The notes beneath the pieces were generated by a model, which saw only the letters and a program-made list of their open reading frames with translations, did no database searches and was not told where the DNA came from. Of a stretch of 35,288 nucleotides of DNA, positions 1 to 8,554 are shown in pieces; positions within the stretch are counted from its first letter, which is position 1, and every line of letters starts with the position of its first letter. The stretch lies in assembly GCA_947584805.1 (NCBI GenBank), contig CANPWU010000013.1, positions 1 to 35,288 of the forward strand, in the 5' to 3' direction. Origin of the DNA: an uncultured Clostridia bacterium. Its GTDB lineage: Bacteria > Bacillota > Clostridia > TANB77 > CAG-508. The position numbers were made by a program, and so were the translations under genes.

Positions 1-1251
1 TCAAATATTTTTTCTTGAAGCTCTCTTACAGTATAATTCGTTAAAATTTTCTTTTTCCAAGTATCATTAGGGTCAAAAATCTCATATTTATCTTCTGGTA
101 CTTTTTCGTCTTTTAGCATTATAACATCTGCAAGAGCATAACCTGTATCTTTAGAATAAAATCTACATACCTTTTTAAAGCTTGGATTTGTAATCTTATC
201 CACATTGTTACTTATCTTTATTTTAGGTATTATTTTTCCCTCTTTCTCTGTTGCAACTAATTTATATACTCCACCAAATACCGGATCAGATTTAGCAGTA
301 ATTAGGTTTTCCCCAACGCCAAATAAATCTATTTTTGCGTCCTGATTGTTTAAAGATGTAATTAAATATTCATCTAAAGAATTTGTTGCACAAATTTTAC
401 AATTTTCATGACCTGCTTCATCTAATGCTTTTCTTACTTTTTTTGATAAATATGCTAGATCTCCGCTATCTAATCTAACTGCATAAGATTTTATACCTAA
501 TGGCTTTAATACCTCATCAAATACTTTTATAGCATTTGGAAGTCCTGAATTTAAAGTATCATATGTGTCTATTAATAATGTGCAGTTATTTGGATAAGTT
601 TCTGCATATACTTTAAAAGCTTCATATTCTGTGTCAAAGCTTTGTATCCAGCTGTGAGCCATTGTTCCTGAGGCTGGAACATCAAATTTTTTAGCTGTTA
701 ATGTACAAGAAGTTCCACAAACTCCTCCAACTATTGCAGCTCTAGCTCCATATATTGCAGCAGATGCTCCATGTGCTCTTCTTGCTCCAAATTCCATAAC
801 TGGCCTTTCTCCTGCTGCTCTGACTATTCTACTTGTTTTTGTTGCAATTAAGCTTTGGTGATTAAATATTGCAAGTAATAGAGTCTCCAAAAGCTGAGCT
901 TCGATTATTGGTGCTTTTACAGTAATAATTGGTTCATTAGGAAATATAACAGTTCCTTCAGGAACTGCCCATATATCACCAGTGAATCTTAGATTTTTTA
1001 AATATTCCAAGTATTCTTCAGAAAAAATATTTTGACTTCTTAAATATTCTATATCATCTTCATCAAATTTAAAATTTTTAACATATTCTATTATTTGTTC
1101 AAGGCCTGCCATAATTGCATATCCACCATTGTCTGGCACTTTTCTAAAAAACACATCAAAATATGCTATTTCATTTTTGTTTTCAACGAAATATCCGATT
1201 TGACATAGTAAATTCATAAAAATCTGCTAATAACGCTAATTTTTCATCCAT
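1..1251 (-). CDS. pncB: Nicotinate phosphoribosyltransferase, 3' end beyond window, one CGGN site
   Basis: Converts nicotinate and PRPP to nicotinate mononucleotide in NAD salvage. The ATG at 1251 follows an AAAGGAAG ribosome site and gives MDEKLALLADFYEFTMSN. The next bases, CGGA (1197-1194), break the triplet frame, which hits TGA four codons later. Read as one Gly (residue 19), the frame continues as GYFVENKNEIAYFDVFFRKVPD, matching the family N-terminus (seen). Downstream are EFGARRAHG, GTMAHSW and DPVFGGVYKL, typical of the family, with no further break to the window edge. The C-terminus is cut off at position 1. The neighbour nadE makes NAD from the same branch, so the pair is a salvage module. 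Repeat element A lies between them. Identification is very secure; the Gly reading is inferred from homology and frame. Confidence 0.95.
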
Positions 1252-1286
1252 TTTACACAACTTCCTTTAATATTATTATCTCTTTG

Positions 1287-1424
1287 GATGTAATGAATAT
1301 AAATAATTTGACTCGTTCCTTGTTGGTCGACTCCTAAGAGGACTGTAAGAAACTTCGTTTCAACAGCCTCTAAGTCGCTTCCATGCTACGCGTCACTTCG
1401 TAAATTATTTATATTCATTACATC
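1287..1424 (-). repeat. Structured repeat element A (92-bp core in 23-bp perfect palindromic arms)
   Basis: Arms at 1287-1309 and 1402-1424 are exact reverse complements (23 bp, AT-rich). They enclose a 92-bp GC-richer core (1310-1401). Read on the minus strand, the core matches the core at 24760-24851 with 8 differences. Two difference pairs are compensatory in a small hairpin with a GAA loop, which argues for a selected fold. A larger stem is formed by AGAGGCTGT and ACAGTCCTCT. No ORF is apparent. It could be a MITE-like element, a bidirectional terminator or a structured RNA. Confidence 0.8.
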
Positions 1425-1438
1425 TACTATCATATAAA

Positions 1439-2208
1439 CTAATTATCAATTAAATAATTTTTTCTTTCAAACGTATAACAAGGTATAGGTTTTCTTTTAT
1501 GTTCTGAATTTCTAAATTTCTCAATTATTTTAGCTTTTGCTCTACTTTCTGTGTCTCCTAATTCTATCATTTCTGAAATTTGCTTATATGTTACTCCAAG
1601 CTTTTCTTCGTCTGTCTGTCCGCCAAGTCCATCATTTGGAGCTTTTTTTAGTATTTTTTCTGGCACACCTAAAATTCTTCCGATTTCAAGTACTTCTTCT
1701 ACTGTGAAATTTGCAATTGGATTAAAATCAGAACTATTATCTCCCCATTTTGTAGTATAACCGAACCATTGCCTCAGAAAGATTTCCTGTTCCTATTACT
1801 AGATAATTCATGCTTTGAGCAATTGCATATAATGTTGTCATTCTGAGACGTGGTCTCATATTTATTAATGCTTCTTTACTCAAATTATTGTTTCCAAAAT
1901 TTATATTTATTTCTTTCTTTAATACACTATATGTTTCGCTTAAATCTATTTTTAAAAGTTTTACTCCAAAAGTATCTGCAACTAGTTCTGCATCTTGAAA
2001 ATCAGAAATTGCCGAATCACATGGCATAGATACAGCAAGAACCTTTTCTTTCCCAAGTGCATTACCTGCCATTGCAATAACGGTGGCTGAATCTTTACCT
2101 CCACTATTTCCGAACGACTACACCGCTTGCACCAGTTTTTTCTACATATTCTTTTATCCAATTCATTGCTCCATTAAGCTCTTTTTGTAATTTTTCACTA
2201 TCCAACAT
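1439..2208 (-). CDS. nadE: NAD synthetase, two CGGN sites
   Basis: Ammonia-type NAD synthetase, converting nicotinate adenine dinucleotide to NAD using ATP and NH3. The ATG at 2208 begins MLDSEKLQKELNGAMNW. The triplet frame stops in the ATP-binding loop. Reading CGGA (2112-2109) as Gly33 gives GVVVGNSGGKDSAT, the P-loop signature. A second CGGT (1763-1760) as Gly149 joins NLSEAMV to GYTTKWGDNSSDFNPI, followed by KAPNDGLGGQTDEEKLGVTY, all hallmark NadE segments. With both quadruplets the length is 255 aa, normal for the ammonia-dependent family. The start overlaps the 3' end of the acyltransferase gene by 11 bp, so they are probably cotranscribed. As triplets the gene would be three useless fragments. 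Confidence 0.95.
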
Positions 2209-2983
2209 TTTTTATTTTTCCTTTCTTGTTTAGGCTAACTTTTTGCATAGCTTTATATACATTTTCTTTTAGCTTTTCTATTTCTTGTTTTTTATCTTTT
2301 TGTATTTCTGGCTTAATTGGTTCAAGTATTGTAAGGGTTACGTCTGATTTTTTCTTAAATATTCTTCTAAATCCATTTGGCCTTCTAAATGTAAATACCA
2401 TTGGTAATATGCTTACATTATTTTCCACAGCAAAATAAAAAGCACCTGATTTAAAATTTCTAATTTTAGTATAATATGGCCACAATGCTGCTTCAGGATA
2501 AAAATGTACAAAACCATTATCTTTTAATATATCACTCAATGCTTTCTTAAAGTATGGTTTATTTTTCATCTCGTGAGGTATTGGAATTGCCCTTAAAAGT
2601 TTAATAAGTTTTCTAACAAATGGGATTTTAAAGCTTTCTTCACGAGTTGTGTAATATACTCTTTTTTCATCTAGAGCTAATCCTACCATAGCACAATCAA
2701 GAATTAAAACATGATTAGATACTGATATTGCTCCACCTTCTACTTTTTGAACGTTCTCTCTTCCTTCTATTTTTAAATCATAAATAATTTTTGTAAGAAA
2801 AAATAGAATTGGAATTGCTACTCCATAATACAATAAATTAGAAAAGAAATTAAATATTTTGCTCTTTGGAACATATTTATAGTTTTCATCTATTTTAAAA
2901 TCTAATGGATGCCAAACCTCTATAATATCTTCATTTTCATCATATATTTCATTTTTTTCAACTTCTTGTAATATTTCTTTCAT
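2198..2983 (-). CDS. Lysophospholipid acyltransferase (PlsC family)
   Basis: 261 aa; probably acylates lysophosphatidate or a related lipid at the inner membrane. SNHVLILDCAMV carries the HX4D catalytic motif (near residue 91). FYPEAALWP resembles the family EGTR block and VSILPMVFTF the later P-containing block. A hydrophobic stretch at about residues 50-67 suggests membrane anchoring. The N-terminal 40 residues are acidic and polar. The frame is intact; its arginines use AGA/AGG and no CGG occurs in frame. The start follows GAGAGGAAAATTA and lies 11 bp after the glycolipid synthase stop, so the two form a membrane-lipid unit. The exact acyl acceptor cannot be told from sequence. Confidence 0.85.
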   Translation of the reverse strand: MKEILQEVEKNEIYDENEDIIEVWHPLDFKIDENYKYVPKSKIFNFFSNLLYYGVAIPILFFLTKIIYDLKIEGRENVQKVEGGAISVSNHVLILDCAMVGLALDEKRVYYTTREESFKIPFVRKLIKLLRAIPIPHEMKNKPYFKKALSDILKDNGFVHFYPEAALWPYYTKIRNFKSGAFYFAVENNVSILPMVFTFRRPNGFRRIFKKKSDVTLTILEPIKPEIQKDKKQEIEKLKENVYKAMQKVSLNKKGKIKNVG

Positions 2984-2994
2984 TAATTTTCCTC

Positions 2995-4105
2995 TCAGTC
3001 TTCTAAAATCAATTCTGCAATTTTATCACATGTATCTCTATTTATATATTTAATCTGATTTTGCATCAATTCTTTTTGTAATTGTTCATTTTTAAGTAGA
3101 ATCTTTGTGTTCTTTACAACTTCATTTAAAGTATTACATTTAATTGACATCTTTTTTTTACTAAAATATTCAGCATTATAATTTTCACATCCTGGAATTG
3201 GCATTGTATGAATTAATGGTTTAACAAATGTTGCAACTTCAGTTGATGTAAGTCCTCCGGGGTTTAGTGAGTACAATCTCACAAGCTGCCATATATTCGC
3301 TTAAATTATTTGTAAATGGGAGTGCTATTACTCTATCTGTATTTTTGTGCTCCTTTTTTATGTTTTCTAACATTTTTTTATTGTTTCCACAAGAAATAAT
3401 AAAAATTACATCTTCTATTTCTTTTTCTAATTTTTTTATCATTTCTATAGTATTTCCAAATCCCATGCTTCCTGTAAGAATTAGAATATATTTTTTGTCT
3501 TTTGCGAGTTTTAAATTCGTTTTCGCAATATCTTTTTCTTCTTGCATTTTATAAGCTTTTGCAACTGGAATTCCATATGGAAGAAGTTTTGCTTCTTCTA
3601 TACCTCTTTTGGTGAAATCTTTAATTAAATCTTTGTTTGGTATAATAAGAAAATCAGGATTTGTTTCTTCCCAAAAAGGTATGCATGTATAATCTGTTGC
3701 AATTGCGATAAATTTTATATTATGTTCTTTCTTTATTGCTGTTAATGCTTGTGCAGCAAAAAGGTGTGTTGTTACTATATAAGTATAACCATTTTCTTTT
3801 ATATACGCATATAATTTTCTTTTATTTAAACTATTCAATCCATATACCGGTGATCTCAGATTAGTTTTTCTATATAATTCACCTAGTTTATATACATGTT
3901 TAAATATCTTTCCTTTTCTCTTAGTCGTTTTTATATATAATTTATTTATTCCATCTTTTAATTTATTATTAATAATTTCTAAATATTCAACGAAGTCGGC
4001 TTTAATTCCTCTTTCATTTAAATTTTCTTTTACTGCAAGTGCTGCTGAATTATGTCCTCCTCCTGTTCCACATGAAAGTATTAATACTTTTATATTTTTT
4101 GACAT
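2995..4105 (-). CDS. GT28-family diacylglycerol glycosyltransferase (UgtP/MGDG synthase-like), one CGGN site
   Basis: Predicted to transfer a sugar from UDP-sugar to diacylglycerol, making membrane glycolipid. The N-terminus MSKNIKVLILSCGTGGGHNSAA contains the family GGGH motif. Later parts are IVTTHLFAAQAL and ILTGSMGFGNT. The triplet frame ends in a spurious TKPRRTYIN tail. Reading CGGA (3259-3256) as Gly283 gives EIVLTKPGGLTSTEVATF, the conserved nucleotide-sugar binding motif, and the frame continues to 2995 (369 aa, normal size). The preceding codon here is CCC, so classical CCC-C slippage is possible at this one site, unlike the others. It precedes the acyltransferase gene and is the first gene behind the promoter at 4156-4184. 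Confidence 0.92.
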
Positions 4106-4155
4106 ATTTATTTTTCCTATTCTTATATAACTAAATTAAATATACTGTTTTGTTT

Positions 4156-4184
4156 ATTATATCGTTATTAATAAAAAAAGTAAA
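4156..4184 (-). promoter_or_regulatory. Promoter for the lipid/nadE/pncB gene run
   Basis: On the minus strand, TTTACT (4184-4179) is followed after 17 bp by TATAAT (4161-4156). It lies about 50 bp upstream of the glycolipid synthase start in an otherwise AT-only gap. Confidence 0.6.
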
Positions 4185-4218
4185 TATTTTTATTCAATTT
4201 TATATTTCTATAAAAAAA

Positions 4219-4246
4219 GACTGCTTGCAATATAAGCTAAGCAGCC
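4219..4246 (-). terminator. Intrinsic terminator downstream of the zinc-ribbon gene
   Basis: On the minus strand GGCTGCTT and AAGCAGTC form a stem (loop about 12 nt) followed by a run of seven T, directly after the zinc-ribbon gene stop at 4255. Confidence 0.75.
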
Positions 4247-4254
4247 TAAATTTA

Positions 4255-4755
4255 TTACATATCATCATCAGAATTGTCTTCTTCTAATTCTTGTTCATCA
4301 TCTAAATTTTTTTCATTATCCTCTTCATCAAAATATTCTTCGCAATTGCAATCTTCGTCACATTCCTCATCTTCATTCCAATCAAGTTCAATTGTATTGC
4401 CACATTCAGGACATTTTATTTCACGATCTGTGTTATCTTCTAAATCTTCAACAAATTCTGTATTGCAATATGGGCATACGATTTCAAAATCGCATTCTGA
4501 AGAAGAAAATACTTCTTTTTCTAAATTTGTAATGATTTTTTCCATTTTAGTAACTTTTTTACAAAGTTCTTTTTCTCTATCTAGCATTACACTTAATTTG
4601 TTTACATTAAATTCTGCAAGTTTATCTAGTTCATCTAAAAATAGAATTGAAATATTATATATTTGTGATTTTATATATTCCAAATCATCTTTGTTTTTTA
4701 TATTTTTTTCTATGTCATCTAAGATTTCTTTAAATCTTTTCTTTAAATTCGCCAT
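4255..4755 (-). CDS. Coiled-coil / zinc-ribbon protein with acidic tail
   Basis: 166 aa. Residues 1-85 are lysine/glutamate rich with heptad-like leucines and probably form a helical or coiled-coil segment. Next comes a rubredoxin-type zinc ribbon, CPYCNTEF about 16 residues before CPECGNTI (two CxxC knuckles). The last 45 residues are almost all Asp/Glu with a few Cys. Genes of this layout are often found next to efp in Clostridia, but no biochemical role is known to me, so function is left open. It lies 16 bp downstream of efp and shares its terminator, so it is cotranscribed. No CGG codon. The nucleic-acid or metal-binding role is inferred from the ribbon only. Confidence 0.7.
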   Translation of the reverse strand: MANLKKRFKEILDDIEKNIKNKDDLEYIKSQIYNISILFLDELDKLAEFNVNKLSVMLDREKELCKKVTKMEKIITNLEKEVFSSSECDFEIVCPYCNTEFVEDLEDNTDREIKCPECGNTIELDWNEDEECDEDCNCEEYFDEEDNEKNLDDEQELEEDNSDDDM

Positions 4756-4771
4756 TTTTCTAAAAAACTCC

Positions 4772-5338
4772 TTAAACTCTTTCCATATACTCGCCAGTTC
4801 TTGTGTCTATTCTAATTATGTCTCCTATTTCTACAAATAGAGGTACACTTATTTCTAGACCATTCTCTAATTTTGCAGGTTTTCCTGATGTTGTAGTTGT
4901 GTTTCCACTAAATCCAGGTTCTGTATATGTAACTTCGAGCTCAACAAATATTGGTGGCTCTACTGAGAAAACTTTACCTTTGAAAGATAATGTTTTTACA
5001 TTCATATTTTCTTTTATGTATTTTAAGCTATCTCCTATTTGTTCTTTATTTAATGGTAATTGTTCATAAGTTTCGTTATCCATAAAGTAATATAAGTCAC
5101 CATCATTATATAAATATTGCATATCTCTTTTTTCTACTTCTGCTCCTTGTAATTTTTCTGATGGGTTAAATGTTCTTTCAATAACTGCTCCTGTTATTAC
5201 ATTTTTTATTTTTGTTCTAACAAATGCAGCACCCTTTCCTGGTTTTACGTGTTGGAATTCTACTACTCTAAACACTTGATTATCTAATTCAAATGTAGTT
5301 CCATTTCTTAAATCTCCTGCCATGTATACTTCTGCCAT
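4772..5338 (-). CDS. efp: Elongation factor P
   Basis: 188 aa, standard length. EF-P binds between the ribosomal P and E sites and relieves stalling at polyproline. The sequence has the three beta-barrel layout: an N-terminal KOW-like domain with [16 protein letters not shown] (the modified loop region is KPGKGA), a central OB domain and a C-terminal domain ending [23 protein letters not shown]. The ATG at 5338 is preceded by AAAAGGAGG. Uninterrupted frame, no CGG codon. Upstream is about 150 bp of AT-rich DNA with a weak promoter-like TTGATT/TAAAAT; downstream is the zinc-ribbon gene. No modification enzyme for the loop lysine is in the window. Confidence 0.97.
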   Translation of the reverse strand: MAEVYMAGDLRNGTTFELDNQVFRVVEFQHVKPGKGAAFVRTKIKNVITGAVIERTFNPSEKLQGAEVEKRDMQYLYNDGDLYYFMDNETYEQLPLNKEQIGDSLKYIKENMNVKTLSFKGKVFSVEPPIFVELEVTYTEPGFSGNTTTTSGKPAKLENGLEISVPLFVEIGDIIRIDTRTGEYMERV

Positions 5339-5449
5339 AAATTTTCCTCCTTTTAATTTTATCTCTTTTTATTATAATTAATTCTTATATATTTTATACT
5401 ATTTTTTAAATAAAATCAATACTTTGGGGCTTATTTTCTAAATTAATAC

Positions 5450-5492
5450 AAAATTAGTATGCTTTTTTTCTAAAAAAGTATACTAATTTTAA
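5450..5492 (-). terminator. Terminator hairpin after PAP2 gene
   Basis: AAAATTAGTATGC and GTATACTAATTTT are near-perfect inverted repeats around a T/A-rich loop, immediately downstream of the PAP2 stop (5495). The stem ends in a U run on both strands, so it may act bidirectionally, also facing the efp upstream region. Confidence 0.6.
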
Positions 5493-5494
5493 TG

Positions 5495-6133
5495 TTATTT
5501 ATTTGTTTTTAATACAAATCTATCTATTAAACTTGTATATACTATTAAATATGAAATAGAAATTAAAAATCCACCTAACACATCGCTAATATAGTGTACG
5601 CCTAAATATATTCTGCTTAATCCTATAGCAACAATTAATATGCTTAACATTGATATCAAACTCCATTTTATTTTTTTATTTTTTACATATTTATATATCA
5701 AATATATAAGAAATCCATAAAATGTCATACTTGCCATAGAATGCCCTGATGGAAAGCTGTAGCCATTTTCAATTATTAGCTTAATTCCTGATGGTCTAGG
5801 TCTTTGTATTATATTTTTTAGCAATGCATTTAATGATGCTTCAATAACTAAATTTAAACAAATTGACAATCCGATCTTTTTATCTTTTATGGCTAATAAC
5901 AATATCATAGATATTAAAATTAAAATAGTTGCACTACCAAAATTTGTTATAAATATTGCTAACATTGTTATATTGTTTGAAATGAATTTAGGATTAATAA
6001 TATCATTTTGTAAAATTTCTTTATTATATGCAATATTAGATAAAATTATAAATCCTAGTAAAGTTATAATTAATATTATCCATTTTAAATTCTTAATTAG
6101 CCTTTGTTTAAATTCTTCGTTTTCTTGATTCAT
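5495..6133 (-). CDS. PAP2-family membrane phosphatase
   Basis: 212 aa integral membrane protein. The three-part PAP2 signature is visible: KNIIQRPRP (KX6RP), FPSGH (PSGH), and SRIYLGVHYISDVLGG (SRX5HX3D). About five to six hydrophobic segments surround them. The family removes phosphate from lipid substrates such as phosphatidate, phosphatidylglycerophosphate or undecaprenyl pyrophosphate at the outer membrane face; which one applies here is not decidable. The ATG at 6133 follows AAGGAGAAACTA. Monocistronic by its own terminator. Frame intact, no CGG codon (the only CCG on the top strand reads ATC GGA). Confidence 0.88.
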   Translation of the reverse strand: MNQENEEFKQRLIKNLKWIILIITLLGFIILSNIAYNKEILQNDIINPKFISNNITMLAIFITNFGSATILILISMILLLAIKDKKIGLSICLNLVIEASLNALLKNIIQRPRPSGIKLIIENGYSFPSGHSMASMTFYGFLIYLIYKYVKNKKIKWSLISMLSILIVAIGLSRIYLGVHYISDVLGGFLISISYLIVYTSLIDRFVLKTNK

Positions 6134-6228
6134 TAGTTTCTCCTTCTTATATATTGTATAAAGTATAATACATTATTTTAATTTAACATAGCTTTTAAAA
6201 TTTATCAATACTTTTTTGTTATTTTAGA

Positions 6229-6272
6229 AACCTAAAAGCAGGAAACTAATTTTAGTCTCCTGCTTTTAGGTT
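6229..6272 (-). terminator. Long perfect hairpin downstream of the 50-codon ORF
   Basis: AACCTAAAAGCAGGA and its complement form a stem of about 20 bp with one mismatch and a short AT loop, right after the small ORF stop at 6275. The T-run after the stem is short (TTTCTAAAATAAC on the minus strand). It is probably a terminator, possibly bidirectional with the PAP2 gene's upstream region. Confidence 0.6.
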
Positions 6273-6274
6273 GT

Positions 6275-6427
6275 TTAAGTTGTTTCTGTAAATTTACTTC
6301 TAACTTCTCTTACCTTTGAGTAGTCTTTTTCACTCGAATCAATTCCTTCAATTATTTTAAACCTGATTAACTCTATTGTTGCAAACCGATAATTTTTATC
6401 TGTCAGAAACAACTTTAAAGATTTCAT
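6275..6427 (-). CDS. Small hypothetical protein (50 aa), contains a triplet-frame CGG
   Basis: The ATG at 6427 has an excellent AGGAGGAAG ribosome site, which is why I prefer it to the longer frame from 6490. The product is MKSLKLFLTDKNYRF followed by an Ile/Glu-rich middle and a charged tail ending FTETT. No family recognised. Oddity: codon 14 is CGG (TAT CGG TTT). If CGGN is read as Gly, as in the conserved genes, the frame stops four codons later after NYGLQQ. The gene is therefore either an exception where CGG is read as Arg, a 17-residue leader-type peptide, or not a protein gene. It has a ribosome site and a terminator-like hairpin of its own. Confidence in expression is moderate; in function, none. 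Confidence 0.45.
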   Translation of the reverse strand: MKSLKLFLTDKNYRFATIELIRFKIIEGIDSSEKDYSKVREVRSKFTETT

Positions 6428-6568
6428 AATCTTCCTCCTAACAATTGTTTTTCGAGAATTTATACTTGCCATTCTTATTTTAGTTCGCAATAGCTGCGAC
6501 TAATTATGTTAATTATATCACATTTTTTATAAATTACAATAGTCTGATTTAATATAGCATATAAATTT

Positions 6569-6644
6569 TGGAGCCAATAGGGAGAATCGAACTCCCGACC
6601 TACAGGTTACGAATCTGTTGCTCTACCAACTGAGCTATATTGGC
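6569..6644 (-). tRNA. tRNA-Thr (anticodon CGU), CCA encoded
   Basis: Full cloverleaf on the minus strand: acceptor GCCAATA/TATTGGC, D-arm GCTC-GAGC, anticodon loop TTCGTAA (anticodon CGT at positions 34-36), T-arm GGGAG-TTCGATT-CTCCC, discriminator T and encoded CCA. It reads ACG (Thr). The anticodon stem ACAGA/CCTGT has an A-C mismatch at its bottom pair (31-39). This is the only tRNA in the window and is not a candidate for reading CGGN. Confidence 0.95.
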
Positions 6645-6796
6645 AAATTTAAAATTCTTATATATTATAACATAAAAATTTAAAAATTAAATACTTTTTT
6701 GAAAAAAATAAATAATTATAGTTTTTATATATAAACTTTCTCTTTTAATATTTTATTAGCTAATGATTAAATTAGTTGATTGTGCTTTACATAAAT

Positions 6797-6825
6797 TTGA
6801 CTTTTCAATAGAAATTTGTTACAAT
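6797..6825 (+). promoter_or_regulatory. Promoter of coaD
   Basis: TTGACT (6797-6802), 17-bp spacer, TACAAT (6820-6825). The coaD ATG follows 36 bp downstream with a clear AAGGAGG ribosome site. Confidence 0.7.
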
Positions 6826-6860
6826 TAAAATGTTAAAATTACCGTAAGGAGGATTTTTTG

Positions 6861-7328
6861 ATGAAAATTGGATTTTATGCAGGAAGTTTTGATCCTTTTA
6901 CCAATGGTCACTTACATGTAATTACTAAATCAGCAGCTCTTTTTGATAAAGTTATAGTTGGTATAGGCGTCAACTCTGAAAAAACTCGTAGATTTGATAA
7001 AGATCTAATGCAAAAAGCTATAGAGCAAGTATTAGTTAATCGCAATTTAAATAATGTAATAGTAACATCATATGATGGTCTTTTAGTTGATGCTGCTATG
7101 AGTTATAATGCATCGTTTCTAATAAGAGGTATTAGAAATGGTATGGACTATGAATATGAAGAAAATATGGCCTCAATAAATGAAGAGCTTTCTAATTTAG
7201 ATACTGTTTATATAAGAGCTGGACGTCTTGGAAATATTAGTTCAAGCATGGTTATGGAACTTCTTAAATATAATAAAGATGCATCAAAGTATCTTCCAAA
7301 AGAAATTTTAGAAATCGTAAAAAAATAA
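6861..7328 (+). CDS. coaD: Phosphopantetheine adenylyltransferase
   Basis: 155 aa from the ATG at 6861. A TTG just before it in the same frame is less likely because the AAGGAGG site is best spaced for the ATG. Catalyses 4'-phosphopantetheine + ATP to dephospho-CoA, the fourth step of CoA synthesis. The N-terminal GFYAGSFDPFTNGHLHVI carries the nucleotidyltransferase TxGH-type motif (here TNGH). FLIRGIRNGMDYEYE and ISSSMVMELLKY are family blocks. Only plus-strand housekeeping gene besides tspO; own promoter, and a hairpin terminator shared with the converging apt gene. No CGG codon, intact frame. Confidence 0.97.
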   Translation: MKIGFYAGSFDPFTNGHLHVITKSAALFDKVIVGIGVNSEKTRRFDKDLMQKAIEQVLVNRNLNNVIVTSYDGLLVDAAMSYNASFLIRGIRNGMDYEYEENMASINEELSNLDTVYIRAGRLGNISSSMVMELLKYNKDASKYLPKEILEIVKK

Positions 7329-7332
7329 TTAA

Positions 7333-7369
7333 AAAAGTGCACTTTAATGCTATTTAAAGTTGCACTTTT
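7333..7369. terminator. Bidirectional terminator between coaD and apt
   Basis: AAAAGTGCACTTTAA and TTTAAAGTTGCACTTTT pair with one bulge around a 5-nt loop. A-runs and T-runs flank the stem, so it works for both converging genes. Confidence 0.8.
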
Positions 7370-7383
7370 AAATTTTATCTTTT

Positions 7384-7923
7384 TTATTCTTCTTCAACAT
7401 CTAATAATGAAAATATATTCGTATCATTATTTAATTTGACAATATTCATAAGAACTCCTTCTCCCACAACGTTTCCACCTAAGTTCTCTATTGCATTACT
7501 GATAGCTTTCATAGTATTACCTGTTGCATATATATCATCAATAATATAAAAATTCTTATTTTTATATCCATCATTTACTAATTTAGGAAGTTCTAGTTTG
7601 TCCGTTCCATATTCTTTTTCATATTCAAATACACTTTCAACTGTTGTTGGTGGCAATTTTCCCTTCTTTCTAACTGGAATGCATCCTATATTTAATCTAT
7701 CTGCAACAGCTACTCCAAATAAGAATCCTCTTGCTTCCGGTGCAACAATATAATCTATATTTTTTTCTTTTAATTCTTCCTCAAATTTATCAATTATCTC
7801 TTTGAGTACTTCTTTTTGTATAATAACTGGCGTTATGTCTATAAATTCAATTCCTTCAATTGGGAAATTTTTTTCAGTTCTTATATTTAGTTCGTTTTTT
7901 AGATTATTTTTTAATACCTTCAT
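7384..7923 (-). CDS. apt: Adenine phosphoribosyltransferase family protein
   Basis: 179 aa. Type I PRTase that most resembles Apt, making AMP from adenine and PRPP. Visible blocks: FPIEGIEFIDITPVI (Apt N-terminus, F-x-D-x-TP), IVAPEARGFLFGVAVA (the EARGF motif of Apt), and the PRPP loop FYIIDDIYATGNTMKA (usual form VLVVDDLLATGGT). KKGKLP also fits the family. The PRPP loop is slightly unusual in having IYATGN, but the acidic pair DD is kept. ATG at 7923, ribosome site AAAGGAA. Frame intact without CGG codons. Xanthine PRTase is an alternative, though EARGF favours Apt. Confidence 0.9.
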   Translation of the reverse strand: MKVLKNNLKNELNIRTEKNFPIEGIEFIDITPVIIQKEVLKEIIDKFEEELKEKNIDYIVAPEARGFLFGVAVADRLNIGCIPVRKKGKLPPTTVESVFEYEKEYGTDKLELPKLVNDGYKNKNFYIIDDIYATGNTMKAISNAIENLGGNVVGEGVLMNIVKLNNDTNIFSLLDVEEE

Positions 7924-8043
7924 TTTTAAATCATTCCTTTCATGAATTACAAATTTATTCTATCATATATATTTTCTATTATCAACAAAAAAATACATAT
8001 TTTATAATTGGCATCCATATACTAAAGTGAAAGGAATTTTTAT

Positions 8044-8508
8044 ATGAATAAATTTTTAAAAAATGTTTTTTATTTATTTTTACCACTTGTTTTAGGTGGA
8101 ATTGTTGGATTTATAATATCAAAAAGTATTGATTATAATTCATTAATCCAGCCACCTTTTGCTCCACCTAGTCTTGCTTTTCCAATTGCATGGACTATAA
8201 TTTACTTTTTAATGGGGTTATCATATTTTCTTTACAAAAAAAATTCAAATTCTAATGATAAACAAATTCCAATAGTTTATTACTTACAACTATTTGTAAA
8301 TCTTGCTTGGTCTATAATATTTTTTAGTTTAAAATGGAGATTATTTTCTTGCTTTTGGATAATTTTTCTTGTTTTGCTTGTTTCTTATCTTATTTACTTA
8401 TTTTACAAGGAATATAAGGTTTCTGCATATTTAAACATTCCATATCTTCTTTGGATAATCTTTGCAACATATTTAAATATTGGAATATATGTATTAAACT
8501 ATACCTAA
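8044..8508 (+). CDS. tspO: TspO/MBR family membrane protein
   Basis: 154 aa, five predicted membrane helices as in the TspO (translocator protein) family. Signature parts: the helix-1/2 region with QPPFAPPSLAFPIAWTIIYFLMGLS (usual form PPxWxFxPVWxxLY), and NLAWSIIFFSLKWR (usual form NxxWSxxFFxL). TspO proteins bind tetrapyrroles and act in stress responses; the bacterial role is not settled. Monocistronic, plus strand, ATG at 8044 behind GAAAGGAATTTTTAT, with its own terminator. No CGG codon. Confidence 0.9.
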   Translation: MNKFLKNVFYLFLPLVLGGIVGFIISKSIDYNSLIQPPFAPPSLAFPIAWTIIYFLMGLSYFLYKKNSNSNDKQIPIVYYLQLFVNLAWSIIFFSLKWRLFSCFWIIFLVLLVSYLIYLFYKEYKVSAYLNIPYLLWIIFATYLNIGIYVLNYT

Positions 8509-8518
8509 AATTAAATTT

Positions 8519-8554
8519 TCCACTTACTTATTTTCTAAGTTAAGTGGATTTTTT
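8519..8554 (+). terminator. Intrinsic terminator of tspO
   Basis: TCCACTTA (8519-8526) pairs with TAAGTGGA (8541-8548), followed by six T. It abuts the stop codon of the converging cysE gene. Confidence 0.8.

Noticed and set aside
3256..3262. Classical P-site +1 slippage (CCC-C) as the general mechanism
   Set aside because: Only the GT28 gene has a CCC codon before the site. GTT, AAT, GAT, GTA, ATA and CTT followed by C do not allow good re-pairing.
4274..4840. Long plus-strand serine-rich ORF
   Set aside because: It is the antisense shadow of the acidic zinc-ribbon gene (GAA/GAT become TTC/ATC), without a ribosome site.
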